A stretch of DNA of 64,000 nt from Actinernus sp. WN-2022 (GCA_030867875.1 JAOWCC010000903.1:248001-312000); one strand, 5' to 3'; positions 11,022 to 22,929 are shown, numbered from the stretch's first letter. Notes: generated from the letters alone by a model not told the origin. Numbers and translations: made by a program.

Positions 11022-11713
11022 ATGTTAGGGGTTGCCAGGCACCTTCAGAACTTTCCCATTCTGAAAAAAGAAGAAGCTGGTAGAATCTACAAAAGCCAAC
11101 TTCAAGAACGCCACGTGAGTGAGCAATCTAAGGCTGAAGAGAAAGTAGTTCGTTCATTCTCATGTGAGATATACAGTATTCTTTCAAGGCAGTTAAATAG
11201 TATGCCTTTGTATATTAAAGGCACTGGCTTCATAATGAAAAAAAAAAAGACACTATGACTGAATTGTTTGATGACAGCTTCAAAACAAAGCTAATCAGGC
11301 ATATAGAAGATGCGATCGGAGACACTTACCGCAACGTACTGAATTACTTGGATACTGAAAGAGACAAGAATCCAATGAAGTACATTTTAACAAAGATCAC
11401 CAGTGTACAGAGCGTACAAAACAAATGTGCACTTCAGAGGTGCCGTGATATTGTGCCAGTACACCTGGACAAGTTTGAAGGACTATGGGAAGATATAAGA
11501 AAAGAATTGAATGGGAGGAATTTAACAGCAAGGCAAGAAAGGTATTTAATGAAAAGAACGCTGCAGATGGAAAAGCTGAGAAAGATAAGGGTGAGGAATA
11601 GCGAAATGACAGGCCGAAAGCTGAAAATTGACGAATTTCCAGATCTTGCAGCAGTATTAGAGTTTGAATTTGGGGAAGGTGACTTTCGAGAACGTGGAGG
11701 TCGTGGGCTTTAA
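11022..11713 (+). pseudogene. Repeat-family protein N-terminal fragment, frameshifted
   Basis: One frame (11022-11248) continues into a second (11255-11713). The shift lies in the A-run at 11239-11248. Together they give a Lys/Arg-rich helical region followed by FPDLAAVLEFEFGEG and then a stop after a Gly/Arg-rich end. From memory the FPDLAAVLE-FEFGEGD block matches an unnamed, high-copy protein family of cnidarian and other invertebrate genomes, probably transposon-derived. I cannot confirm this here. The downstream two thirds expected for that family are absent, so this is a truncated copy. It is not in splice phase with the preceding SAM gene. Confidence 0.45.
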
Positions 11714-12384
11714 AGCCATTCCAAGCTACATAATTAAGTACTATACAGGGCGGCCAACAATAAAACTAACTAACAAATTCGTAGGCCGGGAATATTTTGC
11801 CATAGTATTTTCGGTTGACGCGATTTCCACCTGGAAAATCCGAACAGCTAATAGCTTTCTAAAATACGTCAAAAGACATAGTAGGCGCCTTAAAATGGCT
11901 AGATGAGCTGCGTATAACTGGTTTCAAACGAATTTCAGAAAGTACTCGTTGGGTGCCCTTGATGCATGGACAACATGGAACTAATTTCTTTGATTAGGAA
12001 TCCTTGTTCAAGTAAGTTTACCAACAGGCATTTAGGGATTTCAAATTTTGGAGCACCATAACTTTCCTGAACCTTTCTTGGCGGTTCGCTACCAAATGTT
12101 GAACATGCTATCCTTAGCTTAGTAACATTATATCGCTTCAATTTCGTACGCCTAACTGTTCAAAATCGTAAAGCGATAACTTGCATACAAGGTCTGGAGT
12201 TATTTTCTCCCGTGTAAAATTTTCAATAACATTTCCCAATCAAACTTGTTTTAAAACAGTAGCCATTTCCTTGCGTTCAACTAGTGGCATGGTGTAAAAA
12301 AAAAAGCGCAACAATGTGATATTGAGAGACATGGTGACTACGGGGTAACAACGCGCTTGCGCAAACCTGACACTGTTGCATTGT

Positions 12385-12860
12385 GGGTTGCCCATAATGA
12401 ACTATGTACTGCCCATAATGGACTATGTACTGCCCGTAATGAACTATGTACTGCCCGTAACGAACTATGTACTGCCCGTAATGAACTATGTACTGCCCGT
12501 AATGAACTATGTACTGCCCATAACGAACTATGTACTGCCCATAATGAACTATGTACTGCCCATAATGAACTATGTACTGCCCATAATGAACTATGAACTG
12601 CCCATAAAGAACTATGTACTGCCCATAACGAAAAATGTAGCGAGTATAAGTGAAAAGTGTAGTGCGAATAATGACAGGTGTACTGCTCATCATGAAAAGT
12701 GTTGCGTATGTAACGATGCATGTACTGCTCGTAACAAAAAGTATAGTCCAGTTTACAACATATGTACTGCTCATAATGACTGATGCACTGCTCATAACAA
12801 GAATTCAAGTGCATAATCACGAAAGATGTACTGCTCGTGAATGAAAAGCTAGTGCTTATA
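12385..12860. repeat. 21-bp minisatellite with degenerate flank
   Basis: About twelve copies of a 21-base unit (GTACTGCCCATAATGAACTAT and variants, with A/G change in CCC[AG]TAA and T/C change in AA[TC]GAAC) run from 12395 to 12630. They fade into diverged copies up to about 12860. Because 21 is a multiple of three, several frames stay open on both strands. None of these is a real gene. Confidence 0.9.
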
Positions 12861-12869
12861 AAGGAAATG

Positions 12870-14570
12870 TTACCACTCATCAGTGAAAAGTGTGTGCTTC
12901 TATTTTTAAATGCACATGAATGAACACATTTGTAGCCCATGAGACAGTTGTGGCTTTCCATAGATATGCGAGAAACGCCGTCAAGAGCTGTCTTTTTAGA
13001 ATTTCCCCGATACTCTTTTTGCAGCTGTGATATCAATTAACATTTTGTGAAAATTTCACACAAATCGAATAGATTCCTGTTGAGTGGGAGCTTTTTAAAA
13101 TCGAAAGCGTAGAAAATAGCATTTCAAAAAAATTAGCCGTCTTGTGTGTGAATCTGAATCCCCGCCACAAATTAGCGAGCTCTTGGCCAATCGATTACTC
13201 ATCACAGTTCAACTATCTGTCAAGATTTCCCGCCAATGCTGGTTGTTCTAGTTCTCTTGTGTGACTTGAAAAATGGGAAAGACAGAAAGACCTCGAGGGA
13301 CAAAGCCATGGTGAACACCTAGAGACGCCTTGAATGCCAGCATAGTTAGTAGAGGAGACAGCGATTTGCAGGCGTCTGAAACAGCACGGCAATAGGGAAA
13401 TCATTTCAAGCGATTCAGAGTCACCGTCAGATTTTTAATACGTTTCCATCCGTAAGCTTTCTTGGCCAGGGTTTCTTGGAAACAAATATTCTCTCGGCTG
13501 GCTCCTATCAATTCTTCTTTTATGATGTTCAGATGTGGACCACCTCGGCACTGCCGGTCTGAAAGTGAAAATACTAACCCTTGGCCTTGTCGGGTTTTGC
13601 GAGAACTTCTATTTATCTATTTGGCTCGTAGTCGTATGCATTTGTTTGGCCTTGTTTTGCTTTCCTTTTTTCTTTGTTTTCCAAGCTAAGGGCATCCTCC
13701 TTGCTTTTTGGAAGACATAAGGCCAACAACTGATGGAATTATAGAATTGTGTGTGGAAAAACTTTTCTCAATAAACGTAAACAAAGTATATGAAATGAAT
13801 TTCAGTTAGTATGCGCTAGCTTTCCCACACCAAACAATGAACAAACTTAGGACTTATAAACTGATCATTACCTTAGTGATTTCTCCGCTGAATTTCAACC
13901 TGAAAGCCGAACCAGGGAAAATACCCTGGGGAAAAATTACCCCAAAAAGATAAGAAACCTCTGCTAGCTAGAACTACTTACTAGCAGGCCACTTCCCAAG
14001 CGATTTTAGCAACTATTCGTCCAGCTTTCAACTCGGTCGCCAGCGGCTCTATTTCCCCCTAAATCATCTACATCCGGCAATAAATTTAAACAGAAAGACA
14101 CATTACCAAGTTCTGAAGAATCTGATGCAGATTTTAGGTCGTTATTTACTAAACCACAGCAAAATTCGCAGTACGAGTTTGTAGCCAATATAAGAAGAAA
14201 TGTATGGGTTCGAAGCAACTTGAGAACGATGTGTTAAGTGTATGACGTCACATACGCTAAAAATGACTAGGCATTCTTAGCCCACGGGAACGGATTCGCG
14301 TAATGGCGGACGTGATTTTGAGGGTAAACTCTCTTTAAAATGTGTGGTCTAATTGGCCCCTTTGCAAACTTTTTTCACTGATTTGGATATTTCTGCCACT
14401 GTTTGTTCTTATGGAATACAAAAAAGTGGCAAAAGAAATGGTCAAATTTCGTCGTAGTGGCACTTTAACACTACTTAAATGCACTAGTCGTTTGAATAAT
14501 AGAAAAATATGGTAATTACACTTAATCTGTCAATTCCATCAATTTAATCTAATTTTAATTTCTATATAGG
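12870..14570. other. No gene recognised
   Basis: No supportable coding region. The frame 13462-13720 is hydrophobic but has no family resemblance. A Ser-rich open stretch on the + strand around 14033-14230 could be exon-like, but its borders are not convincing. Confidence 0.35.
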
Positions 14571-14726
14571 GTCTGGACTTGCATCGAATGTTCAAGCAAA
14601 AAACAAGTGCCACTTCAGACCAGAGTGTTACTCTAGGTTTTGAGGAATATAAAAGGGGTAAAGAAGTGGCAAGGTCTTCAACATTTAAATAAATTTTAAA
14701 AAGTCAATGAGATCAACCACGTCAAA

Positions 14727-14993
14727 GTGCAAGTCGGCATCATGGTGGAAGAGGGGGGGCTAAAAAGGGCAAAGGGAAGAACTCTGCCTTTGGAAGTAGA
14801 AGATAGCATTGGAGCTGATAAGATTCTCCTCGCAGCTGCAGTGGAAAAGCATGCAAAACACTTTAAGCAGTGCAACCTATTGAAAGACCACTGTATGCTT
14901 TATCCTGACCAGTCTGTGCTCTACTATTTACCAGGCAGTGCTGAACCTTTCATTTTGAAGAAGTACAAGCAGAGCCCCATTTGGCAAAGATGA
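14727..14993 (+). pseudogene. Fragment resembling a multi-copy HECT/G2E3-like protein
   Basis: An 88-codon frame with VQVGIMVEE, GRTLPLEVE, YPDQSVLYYLPGS and PFILKKYK. From memory this pattern matches a segment upstream of HECT-like domains in expanded cnidarian G2E3-like genes, where it may form a beta-rich fold. Only this exon-sized piece is visible, without a catalytic HECT Cys domain nearby, and it ends in a stop at 14991. A spliced gene with remote exons cannot be excluded. The family assignment is tentative. Confidence 0.3.
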
Positions 14994-14999
14994 AGCAGC

Positions 15000-15860
15000 A
15001 ACTGCTTTTCTTGTGTTTTCTTAATGTCCTAGATGGAGTAGCTACAATGTAGCTGTAATGACAACTTTTTGCTTATGGGTGCAAATTGTCCAAAAACACA
15101 TTCATTGATATATTCCTATGTCCAAACTGTTGCTGACATGGAACAAATAGAATGTAGAGAGTATAATGTTTGTGGTAGAACAATTAGATTTACATGTAGG
15201 TGTAGACTGGTACCCGCTGATCAGAAGTGGCATGCATGCATGCATGGGTGGTGAGCTACGTAATGCAGCCACCTATTTCTCAACTTATGCCAATGTTTCT
15301 TCTGCAAATGTTGGAACTATGGGAGGAAGTATTGGTGACAAGACCTGCACATGGCAACCATGGAGCTACCAACACTGCTTATCGGTTGCCGATCGGGTGG
15401 AAAAGTTCAAGACCACTCACAAGATAAGTGACAAACACAAGTGCACTGTAAGTGAGCGTTCAAAGGTAACAAAATTGATTGCTGGTAAGCATTCATGACA
15501 GGGATTCAAGCCATTTTGGGGTAAGTATATCACCCTAGCTTCATGTATGCCTGACCCACTACATAATACTAACAATGCATGGCAGAAATGGCATTTTGAA
15601 GTGCTTTGGTAAAGCCTGGTATTGTCAAGAAAGCTGCCAATTACATCAATAAATTACCCGCCAAAGGTGCATTTGTTGTGTATCTCGACTGCCTTGAGAC
15701 ACAAGTGAAATGTGACAGACTAGTCAAGAACATAAGATATGGTTTAGTGCTAAGGGTAACAAAGGAAAAGACTTCTCATATTGCTTCACTAGTAAGGAGA
15801 GCAAGCTCTTTTACTGGCATTTTATGGATATTATGTCAACACTACTTCAAGCATGCCATT
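15000..15860. other. Open frames without recognised family
   Basis: Frames at 15166-15498 and 15606-15941 are moderately long but show no motif I recognise. The second runs into the hAT left end at 15861, so its C-terminus is artefactual. Nothing else is supported. Confidence 0.35.
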
Positions 15861-17531
15861 CAGGGGTGGATCCAGGGTAGTTTATGTGATTTCCGTAAAC
15901 TACTCAACTTTTTTCAAACCTCTAAATTTCTTTCCAAATAAAGACAAAATGTGTGCGTTAGTTTATTTTAGAAACCACTAGAAACAACTCATATGGTTGT
16001 TTTGCAGTTAATTATTAAAGAAAAGTCAAACAAAAATGAGTAATCTCGTCATTTCTGCCGATTCCTAACCGATTCCGGCCAAAAAAATCGGGTTTCGGGT
16101 ATTTCCGTCGGAAAGCTATCGGAAAACGACCTATGTCAAATAAAACCTCAGGGAGTGGGCGTGAGTAGTTGTAGGGCTATGCATGTCTTCATCGTAAACT
16201 ACCCAAAGAATTCTCTGATTGGTCAGAAACAACAGCATTGTTTTGGAAACCACTCAAACCCGTTTCTGATTGGCTATCTACTTTGCAAACTACATCGTAA
16301 ACTACCAGCAAAACTATAAAACGTTAGGCCTACCCCCGCTGGGTCTCTTTCGTTCTTATGATTAGAGTTGTTGACTTGCTGTAGTTTGAACGAAGGATTT
16401 TGAAGTAAAGAATCTTATGCGTGGCGAACCGATTTGCAGGAGGGAGGACTGTTCTCCTTTCGACATCGGCTTCTATTTTAAGGAAATTGGCTCTTCGTCA
16501 ACACAAGATAAGCTGAGGTTCATTGAGAACGTGTGGAAACCAGGTGAGCTTTTTGATTTCCCAGTGTCGATAGAAAATAGAAAGCCTCGCAAGTTTGTCT
16601 TTGAATGGCTTAGGAGATATCCCTGGCTTGCGTACTCAAAATATCTCGATGGAGCATTTTGTTTTCCCTGTGTTTGTTTTGGAGTCGAATGTGGTAGGAA
16701 TGCTCATAAATTAGACAAGTTGTTGAAGTCCCCACTCACATGTTGGACTTCCGCGGCTTCGAGACTTGCAAAACACGCTAGCGGAAAATGTGAGATGCAC
16801 AATTTTGCTGTAATTGCCATGGACAACTTTTTGAAAACAATGAGGCAGCAAGCGGTCCACCAGTGTTTTTAGAGTACTTGTGAGTTATGTCCCATCGGGA
16901 TTAATGATTGTCTGATTTTTAATCCTTAAACTGATGGGGAACAGTACAGGAACAAGGTGGAATTTTTAAAAACTTATTTTTTCTGAAATCTATAATATTA
17001 TTCTACTTTCAATTTTTTTATTGACACTGGGTTTTAATTAAGCTTGAATGGTTTTTACATATTCTCAACTGAATCCATCCATGAACTCACCTAATGGAAC
17101 ACATCAATCTACATAATATACAGGTAATGTATTCATTTTATATAATTTGCTACATGTAAATTCTAGTACACTGATATTGTGACTGTATTCTCTATTTTTC
17201 ATAAATTATTCAATTTGCTGCCACCCCCTTTCCTAAGAACAGATATAATTTTAAAATCCTTTCCCTTTAATAGCATATATTTTGTACTGAATTTTTACAT
17301 ATAAACTAATACTTTTGATGTAATTTTTTTTTCCACAGTCATGATGTCCTTTGATGTGCTGAGATTCTTCAACTGTAATAAATCTGTACAAGGTTGTTGA
17401 CTGCAGACAGCATGCTATGCTAGACGTATCCTTTTAGGTAGTTTATTACTAGGAGGGGTGGGGTGGGTGGGGTATGAGTTGATTGGTCTGTCAGAGTAAA
17501 CTACTCAGTCCAAACCCTGGATCCACCCCTG
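15861..17531 (+). mobile_element. hAT DNA transposon, internally deleted
   Basis: Terminal inverted repeats CAGGGGTGGATCCAGGG (15861-15877) and its complement ending at 17531 bound 1671 bases. The flanks share CCATT immediately outside both ends, a possible short target duplication. The element keeps a promoter-like region (TATAAAA near 16315) and one exon encoding an N-terminal TTF-type zinc finger (see 16417-16872). The transposase DDE and dimerisation domains are missing, and 16873-17450 is AT-rich non-coding. It therefore looks like a deletion derivative that would depend on a full-length relative. Confidence 0.75.
16417..16872 (+). CDS. hAT TTF-type zinc-finger exon (partial transposase)
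   Basis: ATG at 16417 opens 151 codons, ending TAG. The block FEWLRRYPWLAYS, then FCFPCVCFG, then LTCW and a KHASGKCEMH segment is the TTF zinc-finger arrangement (W-L...Y-P-W-L; C-x2-C; W; H...C/H) found at the N-terminus of hAT transposases and ZMYM/THAP-related proteins. That domain binds DNA ends. The frame stops before any catalytic region, so the product alone cannot transpose but could bind element ends. It lies between the hAT terminal repeats. Confidence 0.7.
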   Translation: MRGEPICRREDCSPFDIGFYFKEIGSSSTQDKLRFIENVWKPGELFDFPVSIENRKPRKFVFEWLRRYPWLAYSKYLDGAFCFPCVCFGVECGRNAHKLDKLLKSPLTCWTSAASRLAKHASGKCEMHNFAVIAMDNFLKTMRQQAVHQCF

Positions 17532-17639
17532 CCATTTCAGTGACGCTACAATTCAGCTACAACATACTATTAATATTATACATTCACTTATGCAATGTCA
17601 CAAGACATGGTCTAGCATGTAAGGCCAGGGTATAAATAC

Positions 17640-18130
17640 ATATACACACCACAAAATCCTGGTTATAAGCCCTGGGCTTACACAACTTTTGGGTGGGCTT
17701 ATAACTGGGGCACTTATAAGCGGATTAAAATAACGTGGGGGCTTATAACCAGACTTTGTTTAGCAGACAGATGGGTTAATAACTCCATGATCCCAATCAC
17801 CTCCATGATGGAACAACTGAAGTGTAAACCATTGTCCTTGCATCGCAAACAAGCATCTCTTTCAATAATGTGTACGGTCTCACATAATTTAATTGAAGTT
17901 GACAAGTGAAATTTTCTTATTCATGCAAAGGAAAGCTGTACCCATGGAACCACCAATTTTAAGTATGTTATAGAATGATCAGCTAAAGACGTTCATTGGT
18001 ATAAGTCCTGGGCTTATACAACTTCTTTAAAAGGTTTTGGGTGGGCACTTATAAGCGGATTAAAAAAACGTGGAGGCATATAACCAGACTTTTTTTAGCA
18101 GACAGATGGGTTAATAACTCCATGATCTCT
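17640..18130. repeat. Direct duplication of a GGGCTTATAA-type block
   Basis: About 130 bases at 17660-17795 (AAGCCCTGGGCTTACAC... to GATGGGTTAATAACTCC) recur at 18003-18125 with small changes. The spacing of about 340 bases contains no gene. It may be a tandemly duplicated MITE or satellite piece. Confidence 0.65.
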
Positions 18131-18400
18131 AAGGACGTTCATTGGTATTGCTATTTCCCTAGAACAATCACAGAATTGAATAGCCTTCCACGAGATTTAG
18201 TAAATGCCAGTTCCTTGGCCACTTTTAATGTTAACATACATTGTAGATCAGTATGTTAAATATTGAATTATTCCGATGTAATATTTACTTTTTATCTAAT
18301 TTCCAATTGTTGTTTAATTATATTTACTAGTATTTTATCACTATATATATATGTATATTTTATTTTATGTTAGCAAGATAAATGTATAAAAGAATGAGGC
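18115..18400 (+). mobile_element. LINE 3' end fragment
   Basis: The open frame to the stop at 18257-18259 contains YFPRTITELNSLP and VNASSLATFN, the C-terminal signature of CR1/L2-like ORF2 proteins. It is followed by AT-rich 3' UTR. The 5' portion is replaced by the repeat block above, so the copy is truncated. Confidence 0.65.
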
Positions 18401-18438
18401 AGAATCTTACAAAACACACCAGGTGTATTATCGCTTTA

Positions 18439-18790
18439 AGAGTGGTAAAGTGATGCCGTCACAAACCATACATTTTCGCATTAACAATATTTGAACACTG
18501 GGTCTGGAAGACCTTTACACGCCAAAAATGAGGGAAATTGGTTAAAATGCGACTGAGATATGAGCAGCTCAATACATAATTTTGTTTAACAAATCACTGT
18601 ATTTTCAGCTCTGTTCCAAACTTTTAGAACACAGTCGAAAATAGTGATTTGTTAAAGAAAATTATGTATTCAGCTACTCATATCTCAGCCGCATTTTAAC
18701 CAATTCACCTCATCTTTGGTGTGCAACATTCTTTCGAGTTGGTCTTTCAATATTGACCAAAACGTTCGTGACGTCATACTTTACCACTCT
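18439..18790. mobile_element. Foldback element (about 350 bp palindrome)
   Basis: The two halves are imperfect reverse complements. AGAGTGGTAAAGT at 18439 pairs with ACTTTACCACTCT ending at 18790. The centre pairs an AATACATAATTTTGTTTAAC-type arm (near 18570) with its complement near 18640-18672. There is no coding content. It is a MITE of the foldback type, inserted just upstream of the BEL/Pao remnant. Confidence 0.75.
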
Positions 18791-19187
18791 ATTGGGCCTG
18801 TATTTATGAAGAGAGAGAAAAAGGGGAGTAAAACATCTAATTAATGGGCATGGTATTAAGACGGTTACTGGCTCAACACATGACAGGGTCAACCAATCAG
18901 ACACTGTTTGGGATAGACTGTCGAAACCGGAAACGGAAGCACATCTAGAACTCAGCACGTGAACAACACGCGCTGACGTCATCGAGGCGTGACGGAAAAT
19001 CACTGAGCGAGTGTGCATGCTTGTAGCGAACGAAGTTGTTATGATAGCGAGCGTGAAGAGAAAATAAAGAAGTTGTTGGGTTACTAAACGAGACTTTGTC
19101 GTTGGAAAGCATACACAACAAAGTGGCACCCCCGGTGGGACAGGATTAGCAAGAGAGCCGTGAAAGACCGAGATTAGCAAGAGAACA

Positions 19188-20182
19188 GTGAGCGAGAAAC
19201 AGGAAAAACCAGTGAGCGAGAGAGAAGCAAACACACCAAGAAAAATCATGGAGGCCGAAAACAACTTATCCAAAACCCTCGAAGCCAAATTAAAGCTAAT
19301 GACATTTATCAATGAGGATGCCATCAAGGCTAGGGAAACAGGTAACTTAACAGTAGTAGAACGAGCGAGAAAGGTCTTTCCAAACAAACTTGGAGAAGTT
19401 TACAAAATTAAACTGAGACTTCAAGAGTTAAAACTTCTCGAAGACAAAAATGCAGACGAGATTCGTGAATGGGGAGCCAACGTTGACAAAAGCTTGGCAG
19501 TGTTTGAATCAGCTATCGACGACTTGAAGAAAACCGAGGAAGTTCTAGTAGCTAAAATTAAAGAAGAGCAATTTGAAAAAGAAATGAGCTTTGAAAAAGC
19601 TAAACTGGAACAAAAATTGGCCCATGAAAGAAAATTAGCTCGACTCAGAAAGATCACAAAGATAGCGTATCAGGTCATAAGGGTCAAACGAAACTCCCCA
19701 AGCTGGTGATATCAAAATTCACGGGAACTCATGTTGATTGGCAGAGATTTTGTAGTATCTTCGAAGCCGAGATAGATAAATCAGATCTGGCTCAAGTAGC
19801 AAAATTCTCATACCTCAAAGAAGACAAAGTATGGGAAAACCAGCGAAGTGGCTAATGCACATATGCAAAATGTAATTTCCTTGCCATCAATCCAAGGCTC
19901 CCAACCTGCAAAAATCCTGACTTTTATGATAAACTTGTCACTCACATTCAAGTTCTAGAAACCATGGGTAAATTAAGGGAAATTAATGGATATGTGAGAA
20001 TCACTCTTGATAAGCTTCCTGGGATAAGGGCTGACCTTGTAAGACTAGACGATGATTGGCAGGATTGGGGATTCCAACACTTGGCAGAGGCATTACGTAA
20101 ATGGTGTGAGAGAAACCCAGTTCCTATGAATAATCAGCAAGCGAATAGCATCACACCTGGGCAAAGTCTGCAGAAACCCTAA
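19188..20182 (+). pseudogene. BEL/Pao gag remnant
   Basis: The first ATG-initiated protein (MEAENNLSK, 19248) is Lys/Glu-rich and strongly alpha-helical or coiled-coil to about 19700. It then breaks into another frame encoding the FTGT...DWQRFCSIFEAEID pattern typical of BEL/Pao capsid. A further piece (19964-20182) has helical WCERNP-type capsid sequence. At least two frameshifts separate these parts. The long antisense frame 18710-19387 is a shadow. Confidence 0.7.
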
Positions 20183-20299
20183 AGACGCGAGCGAGCATTT
20201 CAGGCCAGAGAAGAGACCTGGAAGCCTAGACCCTGTGTTTATTGCAATTCTGAAGACAACAAATCAGTAATCGGGTAAAGGGTAAAGGCGCAGCAAGTC

Positions 20300-20780
20300 C
20301 TCAGCAATAAAAGGTTATGCTATAATTGTACTGGGGCAAAGCATAGGGCAAATGACTGTCGCAGCAAAATGAACTGTCAAAAATGTGCCGCTAAACACCA
20401 CACTTCAATCTGTGATAAAACTGAAGCAGCCGCAGGTGCAGACGGCATGATGTTGGCTAGTGGGGGTTCCAATGTACCCGTAGTCTATCCGGTAGTAGTA
20501 GTGAAAGTCGAGGGGATAACTTGCAGGGCTTTGCTTGATACGGGGATGGGGAGCTCGTATGCATCCACCCAGCTTTTAGAGCGATGTTGACAACTGCCTC
20601 TAAGAAAATTGCTGTCTATGAGGTTGGGGTGGAAAGTCTTGTGGGGGACTTTAAACTAAATGTGAATGTAAGCAAGGTGGAAAGGGAAGCCCTCATGAAA
20701 TTAACCAACCCCCAGTACAAGGAGATCTTAAATAAATACTCACACTTAAAGGGAGTTGAGATGGCAAATACATTGTACTG
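20300..20780 (+). pseudogene. BEL/Pao nucleocapsid and protease remnant
   Basis: Two zinc-knuckle-like motifs, CYNCTGAKHRANDC and CQKCAAKHHTSIC, precede an aspartic protease core with CRALLDTGMGSSYAS (active-site DTG). The frame ends just after the protease (20588) and resumes in another frame to 20781. The gene order nucleocapsid-protease fits BEL/Pao. The stop codons make it non-functional. Confidence 0.75.
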
Positions 20781-20982
20781 ATGAAAAATCAGAATTACCG
20801 GTACACCTAATATTAGGAGCTAGCGAATATAGCAAAATAAAAACACAAACCCGTCCCAGAGTAGGAAAACCTGGAGAGCCTGTTGCTGAACTGACGAGCT
20901 ATGGCTGGACGATAATGTAACCGGGCAGTAAAGCAGACCTCGGCAACCTGCACTTTGCAAGAACATCAACTACGAAAAGTTA

Positions 20983-21990
20983 GTGAGACTTGACGTCCTT
21001 GGATTGGAAGATAAGCCGGCTGGAGATCAGGAAACTGTGTACCAAGATTTTAAAGATCAACTTGTCCGGCACGAAGAAGGGTGGTACGAAACAGGTCTGC
21101 TGTGGAAAGAAGGGTGTCCAGACCTTCCTAATAACAAAGGTGGGAGCTTGGCAAGATTAGACAAGCTGGTGCAGAGACTGAAGAGTAAGCCAGAACTCTT
21201 CAAAGAGTATGATGAGATAATTAGGGACCAAGAAAAACAAGGGATTGTGGAAAAAGTGAGAAATGAGCCAGAGAGGGAAGGAATTTTACCTCCCACACAA
21301 ACCGGTTGTGAGGGAAACGGCGGAGACCACTAAAGTCCGGGTAGTATACGATGCATCTGCTAGAGCTAACGACAAGTCGCCATCACTGAATGACTGTCTA
21401 GAGACTGGGCCACCTTTACCAAACTTCATATCTTGGCACGCAACCGGTTCAGCCGCATAGCCTTAGCAGGGGATTTGAAGAAAGCATTCCTGCAGGTGAG
21501 ATTCAGAGAAGCAGATCGTGATGTGTCGAGGTTTCATTGGATTGAAGACGGAGATCCTAATCAGGTTGAAGTTTATAGATTCACCAGAGCACTTTTTGGT
21601 CTCAATCAGTCACCTTTTTTACTGGGAGGGACGCTGGAACAACACTTGAACAGTTACATGGAAGAATATCCTCGAGAAATAGAAGAAATCAAGCGAAGTC
21701 TATACATTGACGATGTACTGCTGGGAGGTGAGACTAATGAGGAGGTCAGGAATCTGAAAGATACAGCAGTGCACATATTCAAGACTGCTCACTTCGACTT
21801 ACACAAATGGCACTTGAATGAAGTCAGTCTAAAGTCAACAGAGGTACCAGAGTGTCCAGACAGAGAACCAAGCTTTGCTAAACAGCGGTTGAATTTCCAG
21901 AGTGAAGAAACAAAGATCTTGGGCCTGTCCTGGATGTTGAACAATTTTGGGACTGGTTGGTCCATGACTCACAAAGTAAAACACAGTTGA
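20983..21990 (+). pseudogene. BEL/Pao reverse transcriptase remnant
   Basis: Three frame segments cover the linker (DNKGGS-type NNKGGSLARL), the RT finger (YLPHKPV and VVYDASA) and the palm. The palm contains GDLKKAFLQV, a GLNQSPFLL block and the catalytic YIDDVLLGG. Shifts occur near 21270 and 21435. The frame runs to 21990 with a STEV...ILGLSW thumb segment and then stops. RNase H and integrase are absent. Confidence 0.8.
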
Positions 21991-22227
21991 AACCACAGTT
22001 GAAACCAAAATTTAGTAAAATACAGTTGAAAACACAGTTGAACAGGAAGCATTCAAAGTACTGAAATCAACTCAGAACCTGGTATCCAGAAACCGGATGT
22101 AAATAAGGTAGAAGCAGATAGACACAAAGGAAGCTTGTTGAATGACAGAAGTGAGAACTTCATAACAGACAGAATGGAAGACACTTCATCTGAAACTGGA
22201 GTGAACAAGTTTAGAGTCCAACCAAAC

Positions 22228-22303
22228 AAGTCCAACTGCCTCCAGGTTTGCTCAGTGGTTAAGCACTGGTCTGTCGGGTTGGAGGTCGTAGGTTCAAACC
22301 CCA

Positions 22304-22343
<40 letters not shown>

Positions 22344-22445
22344 GGTGCTGTATTTATATAATACAGTAAATGGTTAGACCTTCAGAACTTCTCAGATAAG
22401 GACATAAAATCATAGGACTACTTTTGTTGTGTTACTGTTTGGGGC
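22228..22445 (+). mobile_element. tRNA-headed SINE
   Basis: The head holds an A-box-like GCTCAGTGGTTAAGC (22249-22263) and a B-box-like GGTTCAAACCC (22291-22301), at tRNA spacing but without a full cloverleaf. The body (TTAAAATAACTGAGTAGAAGG, then TAAATGGTTAGACCTTC and CTCAGATAAGGAC) matches, from memory, the body of an abundant cnidarian SINE. RNA polymerase III transcription and LINE-assisted mobilisation are expected for such elements. It abuts a LINE fragment at its 3' side. Confidence 0.65.
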
Positions 22446-22740
22446 TCAACATACACAATGTATCCAACCAACTTACACCGTATTATTTTGCTCGAAAAAT
22501 GTGTAATTAGAATTATACATGTAGATAAGGAAGCATTTGATGCACATCACTGTCCAAATATTCAAACAACAAATTATTTTGAAATTTTAAGATATTTATT
22601 TACTCAACTTGGGAATATTTACGTATTTGTATAAAAACAATTTACTTCCTCAAGGTTTTGACAACTTATTGTTTAGGAATGATCAAATTCACATTTACAA
22701 TACCCAAAGTTCTCATTTATTTCATGTTCCTTTGTGTACA
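22441..22740 (+). mobile_element. LINE ORF2 C-terminal fragment
   Basis: An open stretch encodes the post-RT region typical of L2/CR1-like ORF2: YPTNLHRIILLEKCVIRII, then FDAHHCPNI, YLFTQLG, YKNNLLP and YNTQSSHLF. Both ends are truncated. It is fused to the SINE at the left and followed by unrelated sequence. Confidence 0.7.
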
Positions 22741-22929
22741 CACTTGCACACATACATGTATGTATACACTGGCAGAGCAACCACCCGCCTTCTATCATCA
22801 AAAATATACCTGCAGGCATCAACAGATGTCTCTCGTCCATATAATCGGACAAGATATTATTTGATCTTGCCACACTATCCTAGCAGAAGGCACTGAATGA
22901 GAGCAGATATAACCAGACTTGGGTTTGAA

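Larger units (their letters stand above)
18800..21990 (+). mobile_element. BEL/Pao-like LTR retrotransposon, decayed
   Basis: The order is probable 5' LTR end, gag, zinc knuckles, aspartic protease, reverse transcriptase. The LTR part ends near 19120. It has AATAAA at about 19063 and an end ACACAACA followed by a primer-binding-like TGGCACCCCCGGTGGGA. The internal region is split by frameshifts and stops. RNase H, integrase and the 3' LTR are not found after 21990. It is therefore a truncated, inactive copy. Confidence 0.75.

Noticed and set aside
11022..11713. Extra 3' exons of the PB1-SAM gene
   Set aside because: The SAM exon ends in a proper stop, and the following frame has its own frameshift and a different family character.
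12277..13036. Long minus- and plus-strand frames (up to 232 codons) with repeated short peptides
   Set aside because: They run through a 21-bp minisatellite. A unit divisible by three keeps frames open by itself, on both strands.
18710..19387. 225-codon minus-strand frame
   Set aside because: Antisense shadow of the BEL/Pao gag and overlapping the LTR. No motif.
22240..22315. Functional tRNA gene
   Set aside because: A and B boxes are present, but acceptor and anticodon stems do not form. It continues into a SINE body.
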